Under the pieces are notes generated by a model. The model was not told where the DNA came from. It ran no database searches and was given only the letters and a program-made list of their open reading frames with translations. Shown piece by piece: positions 1 through 6,501 of a DNA stretch of 22,003 bases. Both the position numbers and the translations under genes were made by a program. Source of the DNA: Acidobacteriaceae bacterium (GTDB lineage: Bacteria > Acidobacteriota > Terriglobia > Terriglobales > Acidobacteriaceae); contig PMTP01000163.1 of the NCBI GenBank assembly GCA_003167305.1, positions 1-22,003 on the forward strand, in the 5' to 3' direction. The stretch's first letter is position 1. The number at the start of each line of letters is the position of its first letter.

Positions 1-568
1 CCACAAAATAGGCCGCCAGTGCGGCCAGCGCAATCAGCGCACCACATAGCGCCGAAGCCGTAACCCACAGCCACACGCGCGTCCGGCGCGAACTCCCATC
101 CGTGAGCAGCAAGGGGGGGTCATGCTGCGCAAGCAGCGCGGGCGGCACATCCTCATAGACCACACGGGTGCGCTCCCGCACGCGCTGCACATAGATGTCC
201 CCCGCCCGCGCCTCGGGAAGAGCATCGGCGGAGATCCCGGTTTCGACCTCGACCGCGTACACCTGGGCCACAAACTGATAACCGCGGCCGGGGACGGTCG
301 CAATCAGACGGGACTTGTCTCCCAGTGCCTTGCGCAGAGCGGAGATGTACTGCGCCAGATTGCCTTCTTCCACAAAGGAGTCCGGCCAGATCGACTTGAG
401 AAGCTCATCCTTGGTCACCACCCGTCCGGGATTCAGAACCAGGTAGGAAAGCACGTCGAAGGCCTTCGGCGTGAGCGCAACCGGTGTTTCATTCCGCGAC
501 AAGACTCGCCTGGAAGGGTCTAGCTCAAACTCGTCGAAGCGGTACAACCCATTCGCGCTCAATAACAT
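1..568 (-). CDS. Membrane-anchored winged-helix transcriptional regulator (CadC/OmpR-type DNA-binding domain), partial
   Basis: This frame is open from 568 to the window edge, so the C-terminal part is missing. The translation starts MLLSANGLYRFDEFELDPS. Residues about 8-105 form an OmpR/CadC-type winged helix: a LTPKAFDVLSYLV segment, then TKDELLKSIWPDSFVEEGNL (recognition helix region), ISALRKALGD and the wing motif TVPGRGYQF. A linker leads to a hydrophobic segment at about residues 164-188 (VWLWVTASALCGALIALAAL), probably one transmembrane helix. Family knowledge: in CadC-like proteins the DNA-binding domain is cytoplasmic and the part beyond the helix is extracytoplasmic, often a TPR or sensor region in acidobacteria. 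An in-frame stop lies just upstream, so the start is the ATG at 568 or the TTG at 562. GAGG abuts the ATG but lies 6 nt before the TTG, which favours the TTG. Target genes are unknown. Confidence 0.85.
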   Translation of the reverse strand, partial: MLLSANGLYRFDEFELDPSRRVLSRNETPVALTPKAFDVLSYLVLNPGRVVTKDELLKSIWPDSFVEEGNLAQYISALRKALGDKSRLIATVPGRGYQFVAQVYAVEVETGISADALPEARAGDIYVQRVRERTRVVYEDVPPALLAQHDPPLLLTDGSSRRTRVWLWVTASALCGALIALAALAAYFV

Positions 569-575
569 CCTCGGC

Positions 576-605
576 CTTCATAGAACTTCATAAGAATTCA
601 TTCCC
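576..605. promoter_or_regulatory. Three TTCAT direct repeats with a 10-bp period upstream of the winged-helix regulator
   Basis: TTCAT occurs at 577-581, 587-591 and 597-601, exactly one helical turn apart. The first two ten-base units are CTTCATAGAA and CTTCATAAGA. The array sits immediately upstream of the regulator start. OmpR/PhoB-type winged helices bind head-to-tail direct repeats about 10-11 bp apart, so this is a candidate autoregulatory site. That role is an inference. Confidence 0.4.
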
Positions 606-624
606 AAATTCAAGACATTCAAAC

Positions 625-656
625 CCCGCTCAATTTCTAGTAAAAACTGGAGCGGG
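625..656. promoter_or_regulatory. Hairpin-forming inverted repeat in the divergent intergenic region
   Basis: CCCGCTC (625-631) and GAGCGGG (650-656) form a perfect 7-bp stem around an AT-rich 18-nt loop. It lies between the regulator and the small gene at 689, in the probable leader or promoter of the small gene. Function is unknown. It could be an operator or a leader structure. Confidence 0.3.
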
Positions 657-688
657 CTCCTGAACCCCGGCTTTTGGAGAGCGAATGT

Positions 689-892
689 ATGAATATTTTA
701 CGCCGCGGCGTTCCGGCATCGAAAGAGACCGGCAAGGAAGGCGCCTCCCAGAGCAGCGTGAACCGGCGCATTGAGGTCACCGTCGAGCGGGAGACCGTCA
801 CGATGCTGGTGCGCGGCCAGCTCGAACAAGTTGCCGAGATTCCCCCAACGATTGCGATGAAGCCGCTTCGTGGAAATGACCAGTCGGAGTAG
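689..892 (+). CDS. Small hypothetical protein (67 aa)
   Basis: The product has 67 residues, starts MNILRRGVPASKE and ends KPLRGNDQSE. GGAGAG at 676-681 is a good ribosome binding site 7 nt before this ATG, which favours it over an in-frame TTG at 674. There is no signal peptide or membrane segment. The middle (NRRIEVTVERETVTMLVRG) alternates in a beta-strand-like way and resembles short acidobacterial hypothetical proteins that I cannot name. The gene is divergent from the winged-helix regulator and stops 10 nt before the convergent acylase gene ends. Its reality rests on the ribosome binding site and the divergent context, and no function can be assigned. Confidence 0.5.
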   Translation: MNILRRGVPASKETGKEGASQSSVNRRIEVTVERETVTMLVRGQLEQVAEIPPTIAMKPLRGNDQSE

Positions 893-902
893 AGAAACAA
901 AC

Positions 903-3371
903 TCACGGCAGCAACCGCAGCGTGTGGCGCGTCTCAGCGGCCACTGCCGCCGGGGTGAAGGGCAGCGCAAAGGTCGTTCCCCCGTACCAGTCCTTCCACT
1001 GGTCGCGGAAGTAGGGCGAATAGGGGTTGCCGCTCTCGCCGAGTACGATATTCTCCGTCGAGCCGTCGATGTTGCTCCAGTCCATCGTGAAGCGCTGCGA
1101 GGGGCCGAAGTCGCGTCCCACCTGTTTCACGGTGGTCGTGTCACCACTCAGCGGCTGCTCGCCGGTTCCGGCGATGCGCCCGATCAGCGGCAGATAAACA
1201 GCCAGTGGGTGCTCGATATCGACGACGTGCCAGCTTCCGTAACTCCAGCGAGCCACATCGGCGGGAGCTTTGCCTTCCTCCATGCCCTTGCGCACGGCGT
1301 CGGTCAGCAGCTCGTCCCAGTTCTTGTAAGCCGGCGGAAGCCAGTCGGCGCTCGAGTGCATGATGATCTCTTCCTCGGCGAAGTTGGATTCGGACCAGTG
1401 ATATTCCTTGGCATCGGCGCCCAGCTTGGGCTCCAGAATCAGCGGCCAGAGCGCGTGGCGGGCCTGGGTGACGATGGATGCGGCGGCGGAGTCGGTGATG
1501 AGGCGTCCGTCCCAGGAGCGCATCAGGTCGGCGGCTTTCTTGAGCCGCGCGTCGGCGCTCGGCGTGTGGTCGATGGCATAGGCAAAGCGATGGCCCAGCT
1601 CCTGATCGACCTCGCTGTAGACGTCGGTCTGCACGGCGAGCATATCGGCGGGGGTGAGATGCTCGCGGCCTTCGAGAGATTTGTAGATGCGCTCGACGCG
1701 GTAGGGATCGATCCATTCAAGCGAGACTGGGTAAGGCGACGCGGCGGTGGTGACGCGGGAGTTGGCAGTGGCCAAAAATCCTGAGGGCGAATCGACGGCG
1801 CTGGGCATCGCGTCGAAGGGGATGAAGCCCTGCCACTCATGAGAAGTGTCCTGAATCGGTATACCAACAAGCCCCGCGAGACGCATCGGCACCCGCCCAA
1901 CCGCGTGATAGGCGATGTGCCCTTGATCGTCGGAGTAGACCACATTTTGCGTCGGCCAGCACCAGTTGCCCAATGCTGCGGAAAACTCAGTCCAGTTCGA
2001 TGCGACGTTGATTTGGTAGAGCGGCTGCGCGTTGAACGCCGGATCGTAGAGGGTCCACTTGAGGGCGATGGGACGGGATTCCATGGTCAAGATCGGATTG
2101 AGCAGCGGCCCATGCGCGGTCAGTTGCACGTCGAACACAATGTCTTTGCTGCCGCGAACCTTGATGACTTCGTGGTCAACTTGAAGCGGCTTCCAGGCCG
2201 CGTCGTTGTCCTTATAATTCCCCTTGCCGTCGAGCTTCTCCACGTAGAGGTCCTGCACATCGGCGTAAAGGGCAGTAAAACCCCAGGCCACATGCTCATT
2301 GTGGCCGGCCATCACAAACAGCATTCCCGGCAGCGTCACCCCGGCAACATGGTAGCCCGGCGCACGCAGATCGGCCATGAACCAGATGTTCGGTTCGAGA
2401 AGAGTGAGGTGCATATCGTTTGAGAGCAGAGGCTTGCCGCTGGCCGTATGCTTGCCGGCGATCACCCAGTTGTTTGAGCCCGGCGCGCAACCGTCGCAGG
2501 TGGGCAGCCCCAGCACTTGGCGCAACTCTTCCGGCGCGGCGCCGGCCGTGCTGCGGTCATCCTCGTCCTCGTCGTCGTCCGTAGCCGGCGACGGCGCGGG
2601 TTGCGGCTGGCTCAGGTCAACTTGTACGCCGGTGGGCGGATGGTCGCGCCACGAGCCGACCGGATAGAGATCGGCCTCCAGCTTGGGATTTCTGAATTTC
2701 TCCAGCTTGGCGGCGATCCGTTCCCGCTCCAGCTTCGTCTCCCAATGTGTATCCAACCCCTGCACCAGCATCAAGCCGATGGAGATCGAGTCCGCGCCGT
2801 TCCACGGCTGAGGGCGATAGCCGAGCAGCTTGAACTCCGGCGGCAGCGTGGCCTGATTCTGCGCGATGAAGAGGTTCACGCCGCGCGCATAGTCGTCGAT
2901 ACGGGCGCGGTCGGCGGGAGACAGATTCGCATAGATGCGCGTGGCCGTATTGCGGATTTGCAGAACCCGTTGCGTCCGGTCGTGCTTGAGTTGCGAGGAG
3001 CCGAAGATCTCCGCCAGCTCGCCATTGGCGTTGCGGCGATAGAGGTCCATCTGCCAGAGCCGGTCCTGCGCGGTCACATAGCCCTGCGCCACAAAGAGAT
3101 CGTCCTGAGTCGCAGCGTCGATGTGAGGCACGCCGTGCGCGTCGCGGCGGACGGTCACGGGCGCCGAGAGTCCGGCCACGCGCAGATCGCCATCCAGCGC
3201 CGGCAGCGCGGCGATCGTCGCCGAGCGCAGCCACAGCACGCCCGCGCCAGCGGCCACCAGAATGAGCGCCAGCAGAGCGCCCGCCGACCAGAGTAGAATC
3301 CGCGGCCAGCGCCGTTTGTGAGGCGCGGCAGTTGCGGCGAGCGTTGGATCTGTGGAGGTGAAATCAGGCAT
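903..3371 (-). CDS. Penicillin acylase (penicillin amidase) family protein, membrane-anchored
   Basis: Ntn-hydrolase of the penicillin acylase family (peptidase S45), about 822 aa. These enzymes hydrolyse amide bonds, such as acyl groups on beta-lactams or acyl-homoserine lactones, after autocatalytic cleavage. An N-terminal hydrophobic helix (about residues 20-45, ILLWSAGALLALILVAAGAG) suggests a membrane anchor or uncleaved signal. The alpha-chain region has RRDAHGVPHIDA and GYVTAQDRLWQMDLYRRNANGELAEIFG. The nucleophile motif is GSNNWVIAG with Ser299 (codon 2475-2477). LPGMLFVMAGHNEHVAWGFT follows. Two features stand out: an acidic linker DDDEDEDD (about 264-273) and a CxxC (Cys292, Cys295) just before the cleavage Ser. 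The start was set at 3371 (MPDFTSTDP) because the 32 residues available upstream look non-coding. Substrate is unknown. A quorum-quenching acylase or a cell-envelope amidase are alternatives. Confidence 0.9.
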   Translation of the reverse strand: MPDFTSTDPTLAATAAPHKRRWPRILLWSAGALLALILVAAGAGVLWLRSATIAALPALDGDLRVAGLSAPVTVRRDAHGVPHIDAATQDDLFVAQGYVTAQDRLWQMDLYRRNANGELAEIFGSSQLKHDRTQRVLQIRNTATRIYANLSPADRARIDDYARGVNLFIAQNQATLPPEFKLLGYRPQPWNGADSISIGLMLVQGLDTHWETKLERERIAAKLEKFRNPKLEADLYPVGSWRDHPPTGVQVDLSQPQPAPSPATDDDEDEDDRSTAGAAPEELRQVLGLPTCDGCAPGSNNWVIAGKHTASGKPLLSNDMHLTLLEPNIWFMADLRAPGYHVAGVTLPGMLFVMAGHNEHVAWGFTALYADVQDLYVEKLDGKGNYKDNDAAWKPLQVDHEVIKVRGSKDIVFDVQLTAHGPLLNPILTMESRPIALKWTLYDPAFNAQPLYQINVASNWTEFSAALGNWCWPTQNVVYSDDQGHIAYHAVGRVPMRLAGLVGIPIQDTSHEWQGFIPFDAMPSAVDSPSGFLATANSRVTTAASPYPVSLEWIDPYRVERIYKSLEGREHLTPADMLAVQTDVYSEVDQELGHRFAYAIDHTPSADARLKKAADLMRSWDGRLITDSAAASIVTQARHALWPLILEPKLGADAKEYHWSESNFAEEEIIMHSSADWLPPAYKNWDELLTDAVRKGMEEGKAPADVARWSYGSWHVVDIEHPLAVYLPLIGRIAGTGEQPLSGDTTTVKQVGRDFGPSQRFTMDWSNIDGSTENIVLGESGNPYSPYFRDQWKDWYGGTTFALPFTPAAVAAETRHTLRLLP

Positions 3372-3411
3372 GGGCAACTTCAGGATAACGCCGCGGCAAC
3401 CGCGAACCGGA

Positions 3412-3417
3412 TAAAAT
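3412..3417 (+). promoter_or_regulatory. Candidate -10 box (TAAAAT) upstream of dapB
   Basis: TAAAAT followed by GGA lies in the region between the divergent acylase gene and dapB. The same nine bases, TAAAATGGA, occur at 12453-12461 in front of the secretin operon. No convincing -35 was seen, so this is suggestive only. Confidence 0.25.
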
Positions 3418-3470
3418 GGATTTGTCCCGCAACGTGCTGGTTCGGTTTCAATGAATCGAACCACCACATA

Positions 3471-3513
3471 CTGTCATCCTGAGCGAAGCGCAGCGGAGTC
3501 GAAGGACCTGCTG
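3471..3513 (+). repeat. Dispersed intergenic repeat (CHPERSAAESKDL-encoding type)
   Basis: The stretch starts CTGTCATCCTGAGCGAAGCG and ends GTCGAAGGACCTGCTG. If translated in the dapB frame it reads CHPERSAAESKDL, a peptide I recognise as a hallmark of a dispersed repeat often misread as coding in acidobacterial and other environmental genomes. It lies in the leader of dapB, 40 nt before the true start, and would artificially extend dapB by 34 residues. Confidence 0.75.
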
Positions 3514-3552
3514 TTGTTTTTCTCATCTTCAGTCCAACACTCCGAGGCCGTC

Positions 3553-4230
3553 ATGCAATTTTTAGTTTTAGGCAAGGGAAAAACCGGCAGCCTGGTCGCC
3601 GACGTAGCCAGCGAGCGCGGCCATTCGGTTTGCGCCCTCGACATCGACGAGAATCGCGACGCCTCCGCTCTCACTGCCGCTTCTCTGGCCGGCGTCGGCG
3701 CGGTCATCGACTTCACCGCTCCCGATGCCGCCGTCGAGAACATGACCGCTGTGCTTGCCTGCGGCGGACGCATCGTCGTCGGCACCACCGGCTGGTACGC
3801 GCACCTCGACGCGATGAAGGCGCTCGCCCGTGAGCGCCGAGGCGCATTGCTTTACGGAACCAACTTTTCCATTGGCGTGCAAAAGCTCTTCCGCCTCACC
3901 GCTGACCTGGCGAAACTGGACGGCTATACCTTCTCCATCGCCGAGACGCACCACGTCACCAAGCTGGACGCTCCGAGCGGCACGGCCATCACGCTGCGCC
4001 AGATCATCGAGGCCGCGCAGCCCGGAGCGAATGTCGAGATCGTCTCTCATCGCGTGGGCGACGCCATGGGTGAACACATTGTAACTGCGGTTGGCGCAAA
4101 CGATACTCTCGAACTGCGCCATGAAATTCAAAGCCGCCGCTGCCTCGCCGAGGGCGCGGTGCGCGGAGCCGAGTGGCTGGCCGGCAAACAGGGCGCATGG
4201 GAGTTCCGCGAAATCTTCGACCAGTTATAA
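3553..4230 (+). CDS. dapB: 4-hydroxy-tetrahydrodipicolinate reductase
   Basis: Cytoplasmic NAD(P)H-dependent reductase of the diaminopimelate/lysine pathway. It reduces 4-hydroxy-tetrahydrodipicolinate to tetrahydrodipicolinate. The product has 225 aa, clearly shorter than the roughly 270 aa of E. coli DapB. An N-terminal Rossmann fold starts MQFLVLGKGKTGSLVADVA, with GKGKTG in place of the usual glycine-rich loop. VIDFTAPDA and VVGTTGWY (cofactor/substrate loop) follow. The signature ETHHVTKLDAPSGTA begins at about residue 131 and contains the catalytic His pair, Lys and the substrate-binding SGT. The start at 3553 was chosen because everything upstream in frame is repeat-derived. GAGG at 3544-3547 is a weak ribosome binding site. 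argS follows after 39 nt, so the two are probably co-transcribed. Confidence 0.93.
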   Translation: MQFLVLGKGKTGSLVADVASERGHSVCALDIDENRDASALTAASLAGVGAVIDFTAPDAAVENMTAVLACGGRIVVGTTGWYAHLDAMKALARERRGALLYGTNFSIGVQKLFRLTADLAKLDGYTFSIAETHHVTKLDAPSGTAITLRQIIEAAQPGANVEIVSHRVGDAMGEHIVTAVGANDTLELRHEIQSRRCLAEGAVRGAEWLAGKQGAWEFREIFDQL

Positions 4231-4269
4231 CCGCCGTTCAACAATCAAGAATTTCAGAGGAATAACGAC

Positions 4270-6354
4270 GTGTATCAGGAATTGCAGAAACGGTTTGAGC
4301 AGCATCTTCGCGGTGTTCTGGCGGCTAAGTATGACTTACAGCTTGACAGCATTCCGCTGGAGATTCCGCCTGATCTGAAGTTTGGCGAACTGGCCACGCC
4401 CATCGCCTTCGAGCTGGCGCGCAAGCTGCGCAAAGCGCCCAGGATCATCGCGCAGGAGATAGTGGCCGCGCTCGCCGGGCTGGAGGGCTTTGCAGGCTTC
4501 GAGGTTGCCGGCGCGGGCTACATCAATGCGCGGCTGGAGCGGGCTGAAGCTGTGCGTTCGACAGCAGGCTCAATCTCCCACCCTAGCGACAAAAGCAAAG
4601 ACGTCGTGAGGGTGGGGCACCCGGTTCATTCCTTGGTCGAGCACACCAGCATCAATCCCAACAAGGCCGCGCACATCGGCCACCTGCGCAACGCCATTCT
4701 GGGCGACACGTTTGTGCGCCTGCTGCGCGCCGCCGGGCAAAAGGTGGATGTACAGAATTACATCGATAACACCGGCGTGCAGGTGGCCGATGTGGTGGTG
4801 GGATTTCTGCATCTTGAGCAAAGTGGAGTGCCTGGGGTTTCGGCTGAGGAACAGCACACACTCGCTGGCATCAAGAAGCTGATGGCATACCTTGCTAAAG
4901 AGGTCGATAAGAACCCGTCCAACAGAGAGAATCAGTTTGACTACTATTGCTGGTATCTTTATGCAAGAGTTAATAATTGGTACTTAGCTCTAGACGTCAT
5001 TGAGCAAGATCAGGCATTGGTCGCTAAGTGTAAACAGATTCGCCTAGATGTTCTACACCAAATTGAAGCTGGTAACAATGAATTTGCGGAAATTGCCGAG
5101 TTAGTTTCGACCGCGGTGCTCCAGCGGCATCTAGATACCATGCTGCGGCTGGACATCGAGTATGACTTTCTGCCCCGCGAGAGCGAGATTCTGCACCTGA
5201 AGTTTTGGGAAGCTGCCTTCGAGAAACTAAAACAAAAGGGCGTGCTCTACTACGAAAACGAAGGCAAGAACAAAGGCTGCTGGGTGATGACGCGGCCCGG
5301 CGCGGAGATCGCCGAAGGCGATCTGAATGAAGACGCCAAAGTGATTGTACGCTCCAACGGCACGGTCACTTATGTTGGCAAAGACATAGCCTATCACCTA
5401 TGGAAGTTTGGCCTGCTGGGCAAAGATTTCGGCTACAAGCCGTTCTTTACTTACCCAAAGCATGAGTGCTGGATTTCGGCTGAGCAGGGCGTTGAGGCTC
5501 ATCCGCAATTTGGCGGGGCGCAGGCAATTTATAACGTGATCGACGCGCGGCAGAGCGACCCGCAGGCCAATGTGATCCAGGCATTGCGCGGTATGGGATA
5601 CACTGATCAGGCGAATCGCTATACGCACTTCAGTTATGAAATGGTCGCGCTGACGCCGCGCTGCGCGGTTGAGTTAGGCTATGAGGTTTCCGAGGAAGAC
5701 TTGAAGCGTCCTTACATTGAAGTGAGCGGGCGCAAGGGCTTCGGCGTCAAGGCCGACGACCTGATCGACAAACTCATTGCCGCCACGCGCGCCGAGGTGG
5801 ACGCGCGCCAGACCGGCGGCGCGGAGGCCGAAGCCGCCCGGCCGCGCATCGCCGAGCAGATCGCCATCGGCGCGCTGCGCTACTTCATGCTCAAGTTCAC
5901 GCGTAACTCGGTCATCGCGTTTGACTTCAAGGACGCGCTGAGCTTTGAGGGCGAGACCGGGCCTTACATTCAGTACGCGGTGGTACGGGCGAGGAATATA
6001 TTCCGCAAGGCAGGGACGACGCCGGAAGCGGAGTTAGCGGCGTTCGCGGAGTTAGCGGGAATTCACGCCTATCTTGAAGGCGATGCCGCTGAAGACATCT
6101 GGGCCCTGTGGCTGCGCGCCGCGCGGCGGACGCTGGTGCTGGAGCAATGCATTGCGACCTCCGAGCCTGCCCATCTGGCCAAGCACGCCTTCCAGTTAGC
6201 CCAGGAGTTCAATAACTTCTATCATAAGCACCACATCCTGACCGAAGAAGACCCTGCGCGGAAAACGTTTTTGCTGGCGACAGCGGCGGTTGCGTTGCGG
6301 GAGTTAGTGCTGGCGCTGAGCTGGCTGGGCATCGAAAGCCCGGAGGCGATGTAA
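4270..6354 (+). CDS. argS: Arginyl-tRNA synthetase
   Basis: Class I aminoacyl-tRNA synthetase that charges tRNA-Arg in the cytoplasm. The product has 694 aa, longer than the roughly 580 aa of E. coli ArgS. The start is a GTG with AGAGGA at 4256-4261, 8 nt upstream. An N-terminal tRNA-binding domain spans residues 1 to about 98. The catalytic entry is VEHTSINPNKAAHIGHLRNA with HIGH at 135-138. The KMSKS-equivalent is VSGRKG at 485-490, a variant without the usual first Lys. A DALR-type anticodon domain closes the protein. Three oddities: an in-frame palindromic repeat encodes residues 103-118 (HPSDKSKDVVRVGHP); residues about 184-280 come from a clearly AT-richer stretch with different codon use; and a duplicated AELA-encoding unit lies at 6028-6058. 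Identity is secure, and the gene sits downstream of dapB. Confidence 0.97.
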   Translation: MYQELQKRFEQHLRGVLAAKYDLQLDSIPLEIPPDLKFGELATPIAFELARKLRKAPRIIAQEIVAALAGLEGFAGFEVAGAGYINARLERAEAVRSTAGSISHPSDKSKDVVRVGHPVHSLVEHTSINPNKAAHIGHLRNAILGDTFVRLLRAAGQKVDVQNYIDNTGVQVADVVVGFLHLEQSGVPGVSAEEQHTLAGIKKLMAYLAKEVDKNPSNRENQFDYYCWYLYARVNNWYLALDVIEQDQALVAKCKQIRLDVLHQIEAGNNEFAEIAELVSTAVLQRHLDTMLRLDIEYDFLPRESEILHLKFWEAAFEKLKQKGVLYYENEGKNKGCWVMTRPGAEIAEGDLNEDAKVIVRSNGTVTYVGKDIAYHLWKFGLLGKDFGYKPFFTYPKHECWISAEQGVEAHPQFGGAQAIYNVIDARQSDPQANVIQALRGMGYTDQANRYTHFSYEMVALTPRCAVELGYEVSEEDLKRPYIEVSGRKGFGVKADDLIDKLIAATRAEVDARQTGGAEAEAARPRIAEQIAIGALRYFMLKFTRNSVIAFDFKDALSFEGETGPYIQYAVVRARNIFRKAGTTPEAELAAFAELAGIHAYLEGDAAEDIWALWLRAARRTLVLEQCIATSEPAHLAKHAFQLAQEFNNFYHKHHILTEEDPARKTFLLATAAVALRELVLALSWLGIESPEAM
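4577..4616 (+). repeat. Palindromic element inserted in frame in argS
   Basis: CCCACCCT (4577-4584) and AGGGTGGG (4609-4616) form a perfect 8-bp stem around a 24-nt loop. The element reads HPSDKSKDVVRVGHP in the argS frame. That peptide fits no conserved part of ArgS and lies between the N-terminal domain and the VEHTSINPN segment. The right end (GTGGGGCACCCG, 4612-4623) recurs between genes at 8052-8063. I recall the same peptide from other acidobacterial proteins, which supports a mobile or dispersed repeat. Confidence 0.7.
6028..6058 (+). repeat. Direct repeat of GCGGAGTTAGCGG inside argS
   Basis: The 13-mer GCGGAGTTAGCGG occurs at 6028-6040 and 6046-6058, encoding AELAAFAELAG in frame with rare TTA leucine codons. 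Seventeen bases (GCGGAGTTAGCGGCGTT, 6028-6044) recur on the opposite strand at 15604-15620 in the intergenic inverted repeat between the pseudopilin genes. Confidence 0.7.
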
Positions 6355-6404
6355 GCACCTGCGGTGCGGGCATTCGCTCACTCTTCGTTCGCAGCAGGTT
6401 CGTA

Positions 6405-6440
6405 GATTCCAAGGTCCCAAAATCGGGATCTGGGGCACCT
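6405..6440 (-). repeat. Intergenic palindromic repeat, third copy of the GGTGCCCCAG family
   Basis: Read on the minus strand it starts AGGTGCCCCAGATCCCGATT and continues TTGGGACCTTGGAATC. It aligns base for base with the copy at 17173-17208 apart from a few changes. One pair of changes is compensatory: TCTC/GAGA there is TCCC/GGGA here, so stem pairing is kept. It lies in the 135-bp gap between convergent argS and pepA. The same gap also holds a short GCACC/GGTGC hairpin at 6355-6367. Confidence 0.7.
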
Positions 6441-6470
6441 ATTTAGTTGTGATTCTGGCATTTAAAAGCT

Positions 6471-6501
6471 AGAAGCTAGAAGCTCGCAGCTAGTAGCTTC
6501 T
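6471..6501. terminator. Candidate bidirectional terminator hairpin between argS and pepA
   Basis: The 14-base arms 6471-6484 and 6488-6501 (AGAAGCTAGAAGCT and AGCTAGTAGCTTCT) pair with one 2x2 internal mismatch around a CGC loop. The hairpin covers the pepA stop codon at 6490-6492. On the minus strand it is followed by a short T/A-rich stretch (TTTTAAATG, 6458-6466), consistent with termination of pepA. The argS side lacks a clear U-tract. Confidence 0.45.

Noticed and set aside
870..1784. Plus-strand open frame (304 codons) opposite the penicillin acylase gene.
   Set aside because: It lies fully antisense to conserved acylase sequence and shows no recognisable domain. Similar shadows at 1839-2423 and 2517-3296 were dropped for the same reason.
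3451..3552. N-terminal extension of DapB.
   Set aside because: The added residues are the translation of a dispersed repeat (CHPERSAAESKDL), and the Rossmann fold begins at MQFLVLGKG.
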